39,355 nt of DNA, from contig JAEUOJ010000138.1 of assembly GCA_016789495.1 (NCBI GenBank), forward strand, positions 1 through 39,355, given 5' to 3'. Below, piece by piece: positions 37,831 through 39,355 of this stretch. The notes beneath the pieces are model-generated. The model was not told the origin of the DNA. It made no database searches and was given only the letters and a program-made list of their open reading frames with translations. Within the stretch, counting starts at the first letter, position 1, and every line of letters begins with the position of its first letter. Source of the DNA: Accumulibacter sp. GTDB taxonomy: Bacteria > Pseudomonadota > Gammaproteobacteria > Burkholderiales > Rhodocyclaceae. The position numbers and the translations under genes were made by a program.

Positions 37831-38178
37831 TTACATTCTCCACAAAATCTGGGTTGCCCAACCGGCGTAGCCGACGAGCACCGCCACCGTTGCAATCATC
37901 AATAGAAGACGCAGACCGCCGGACTTGATGTAATCCATCCAAATATCGCGCACCCCAATCCAGGCATGGTAAAAAAGGCTGAGCAAAAAAAGGAAAGTAG
38001 CGAACTTCATGAAGCCGTGCGCGAAAATGCTGCGCCACGCTTCGAATGAATCCGGTCTGACGATGGCCAGGACAACCAGGAAAAGCACCGTGTAAACAGC
38101 CATCAAGACGGCCGTCGCCCGCTGGATGATCCAGTCCTTGAGGCCGTAATGAGCCCCGACGAGAATACGATTTACCAT
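37831..38178 (-). CDS. sdhD: Succinate dehydrogenase membrane anchor SdhD
   Basis: Hydrophobic anchor that, with SdhC, holds heme b and the quinone site. The 115-residue product has three membrane helices (about 20-42, 55-75 and 88-110); FLLSLFYHAWIGVRDIWMDY contains the conserved His (residue 71), Arg and Asp region of this subunit. The open frame extends upstream in a wrong phase over sdhC; the true start is ATG 38178, after GGAGCG, overlapping the end of sdhC by seven bases. Confidence 0.93.
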   Translation of the reverse strand: MVNRILVGAHYGLKDWIIQRATAVLMAVYTVLFLVVLAIVRPDSFEAWRSIFAHGFMKFATFLFLLSLFYHAWIGVRDIWMDYIKSGGLRLLLMIATVAVLVGYAGWATQILWRM

Positions 38179-38564
38179 AGTAGTTTCGCTCCGAGAATCA
38201 GTGTCAATGCAATGCTGACGGCAAAAACGACCTTGCTCGACAGCCGGGCCGACTCGAGGTCGATACCTTTGTGCAGGTCCAGCAGCAAATAGCGGATGCC
38301 CGCGCAGAAGTGATGCATATAGAACCAGATCAGGCCCAGGGCGACGATCTTGAGCAACGGATGGGCGAGCACGCCTTTGACGACAGCGAAGGTTTCCGGT
38401 GACTGGAGACTGCCTTGCAACAGCCATAGCAGGAAAGGCAGCAGCAGAAACAACGAAAACCCACTGATACGGTGGAGAATCGACAGGATACCCGGCAGGG
38501 GTAGCCTGATGGTCGGCAAATCCAAATTCTTTGGACGCTTCTTCTTGATTGCCATGTCAGCCAT
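38172..38564 (-). CDS. sdhC: Succinate dehydrogenase cytochrome b subunit SdhC
   Basis: Cytochrome b556 subunit of complex II. In 130 residues it has the SILHRISGF signature (first helix), then two more membrane helices, with the heme-ligand histidine in FYMHHFCAGIRYLLLD. Of three in-frame ATG codons, 38564 is best placed (nine bases after GAGGG); 38573 touches that site and 38555 is also possible. First gene of the TCA row, with a promoter at about 38634. Confidence 0.93.
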   Translation of the reverse strand: MADMAIKKKRPKNLDLPTIRLPLPGILSILHRISGFSLFLLLPFLLWLLQGSLQSPETFAVVKGVLAHPLLKIVALGLIWFYMHHFCAGIRYLLLDLHKGIDLESARLSSKVVFAVSIALTLILGAKLLW

Positions 38565-38633
38565 GAATGTCATCCCTCATATTTAGTTACGCGGCCGAAT
38601 CCGTGCCGCTCGACCCCTGCAATATCGCGCCCG

Positions 38634-38650
38634 ATTATACTGCAATGCAG
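38634..38650 (-). promoter_or_regulatory. sdh operon promoter with palindromic site
   Basis: A perfect TATAAT (minus strand, 38639-38634) lies about 70 bases before sdhC. No clear -35 is seen. The palindrome CTGCA-T-TGCAG at 38650-38640 touches the -10 box on its upstream side and could be an operator. Overlap with the -35/-10 spacer would fit a repressor. Confidence 0.5.
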
Positions 38651-38695
38651 CGTAACTTACGAATCCCGGGCCAGAACCGAACGCCTTGCCGATAG

Positions 38696-39355
38696 CTACC
38701 CCAACTGGTTGTGGTAATGGTAGTTGCGGGTCGAATAGAATCCCCGGCGCCATTCGACCGGCTTGTTTCCATATGTAAAAGTGACCCGTTCGACCAACAG
38801 CAGCGGACTGCCTTCCGGCACCTGCAGCAACTCGGCACTGACCCGGTCGGCGGAGACGGCGCGCAAGCGCTCATCGGCACGGATCATCCGCACCCCATAG
38901 CGGCTTTCGAACAGGCTGTACAAGGATTCTCCCGAGCGCAGAACCTCCAACGATAAATCGGGAAACAGTTCGCTCGGAAGATAAATCTCGTCGAAAACCA
39001 CCGCCTCGTCACCCCACTTCAGCAAGCGGCGGACGATGGTGATCGGCGCACCGGTTTCAATGGCCAGCGTGCGTGCCACATCGGCGCCGGCCTTCGCTCG
39101 CCAACATTCGAGTGGAACACTTTGGGAAACCTGCACCCCGCCTTCGTTGGGGACCAGTCGGAGAAAGCGGAAAAATGACCCAGGGTCTTTGTGCGTTGCA
39201 ACAAAAGTTCCTTTGCCCTGTTGGCGGACCAGTAGATTTTCCGCCGCCATTTCGTCGATCGCCTTGCGTACCGTGCCTTGACTGACGCCGAAACGGGCGG
39301 CGAGTTCGGATTCGCTGGGGATCGAGTCGCCCGGCCCCCAGACGCCTGATTCCAA
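38696..39355 (-). CDS. GntR/HutC-family transcription regulator (5' end beyond window)
   Basis: Partial protein, at least 219 residues. N-terminal winged helix of the GntR type (GDSIPSESELAARFGVSQGT then VRKAIDEMAAENLLVRQQGKGTF, about 9-52 described by these anchors), then a UTRA ligand-binding domain (about 75-215) with VFDEIYLPSELFPDL and LLLVERVTF, as in HutC/FarR-type regulators. The frame reaches the window end, where TTG is read as codon 1 by default; the true start and about 10-15 residues are beyond 39355. It lies just upstream of the sdh promoter on the same strand. Control of the sdh genes is possible but not shown. Confidence 0.88.
   Translation of the reverse strand: MESGVWGPGDSIPSESELAARFGVSQGTVRKAIDEMAAENLLVRQQGKGTFVATHKDPGSFFRFLRLVPNEGGVQVSQSVPLECWRAKAGADVARTLAIETGAPITIVRRLLKWGDEAVVFDEIYLPSELFPDLSLEVLRSGESLYSLFESRYGVRMIRADERLRAVSADRVSAELLQVPEGSPLLLVERVTFTYGNKPVEWRRGFYSTRNYHYHNQLG

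Noticed and set aside
38179..38427. Upstream part of the sdhD frame (would make 198 residues)
   Set aside because: Overlaps sdhC out of phase and lacks membrane character; the real start is at 38178.

Overview
The window is GC-rich proteobacterial chromosome. The gene content suggests a betaproteobacterium, most like the Rhodocyclales/Accumulibacter neighbourhood. That placement is an inference from gene order (sdhCDAB-sdhE-gltA-sucAB-lpdA on one strand, phoB-phoR, modABC, an unlinked fliW) and from protein flavour; no 16S or tRNA gene is present to confirm it. I saw no tRNA, rRNA or CRISPR array.

Layout. 1-3740: gltX and thiC on the minus strand; the thiC leader resembles a TPP riboswitch but departs from the consensus. 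4134-7330: a stand-alone metacaspase-like protease, then a Pho-box-like site, a remnant of the C-terminus of PhoU, and the phosphate two-component pair phoB-phoR. 7348-11148: fliW (minus), tex and a HAD phosphatase. 11361-13990: the molybdate importer modABC (minus). 14149-17337: an outer-membrane lipoprotein-sorting (LolA-like) protein, divergent from an ABC ATPase and an outer-membrane beta-barrel; no permease accompanies the ATPase.

17411-22431 is an accessory island. It holds two polymorphic-toxin cassettes. Each has the same ~219-bp RHS-derived segment, then an unrelated C-terminal toxin tip, then an unrelated putative immunity gene, then a related copy of a degenerate REP-associated (Y1/RAYT) transposase. 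The first cassette is an orphan tip with no RHS core. The second is a 312-residue mini-RHS protein with its own signal peptide and a ParB/sulfiredoxin-like tip. Between them lies a PIN-domain toxin-antitoxin operon with a broken Xre regulator.

22476-27007 is the most unusual block: a three-gene minus-strand operon encoding a 1002-residue tubulin/FtsZ-like protein, a small zinc-ribbon single-pass membrane protein and a TAXI-type periplasmic binding protein with no TRAP permease nearby. I regard it as the best candidate for an undescribed system, possibly linking periplasmic ligand sensing to a cytoplasmic GTPase polymer.

27237-39355: a metallo-beta-lactamase-fold hydrolase, a bidirectional terminator, then the long minus-strand TCA-cycle cluster (succinate dehydrogenase, its FAD assembly factor, citrate synthase, and all three 2-oxoglutarate dehydrogenase components). 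It starts at a TATAAT promoter downstream of a GntR/HutC-family regulator that runs off the window edge. Together these genes encode the citrate synthase, 2-oxoglutarate dehydrogenase and succinate dehydrogenase steps.
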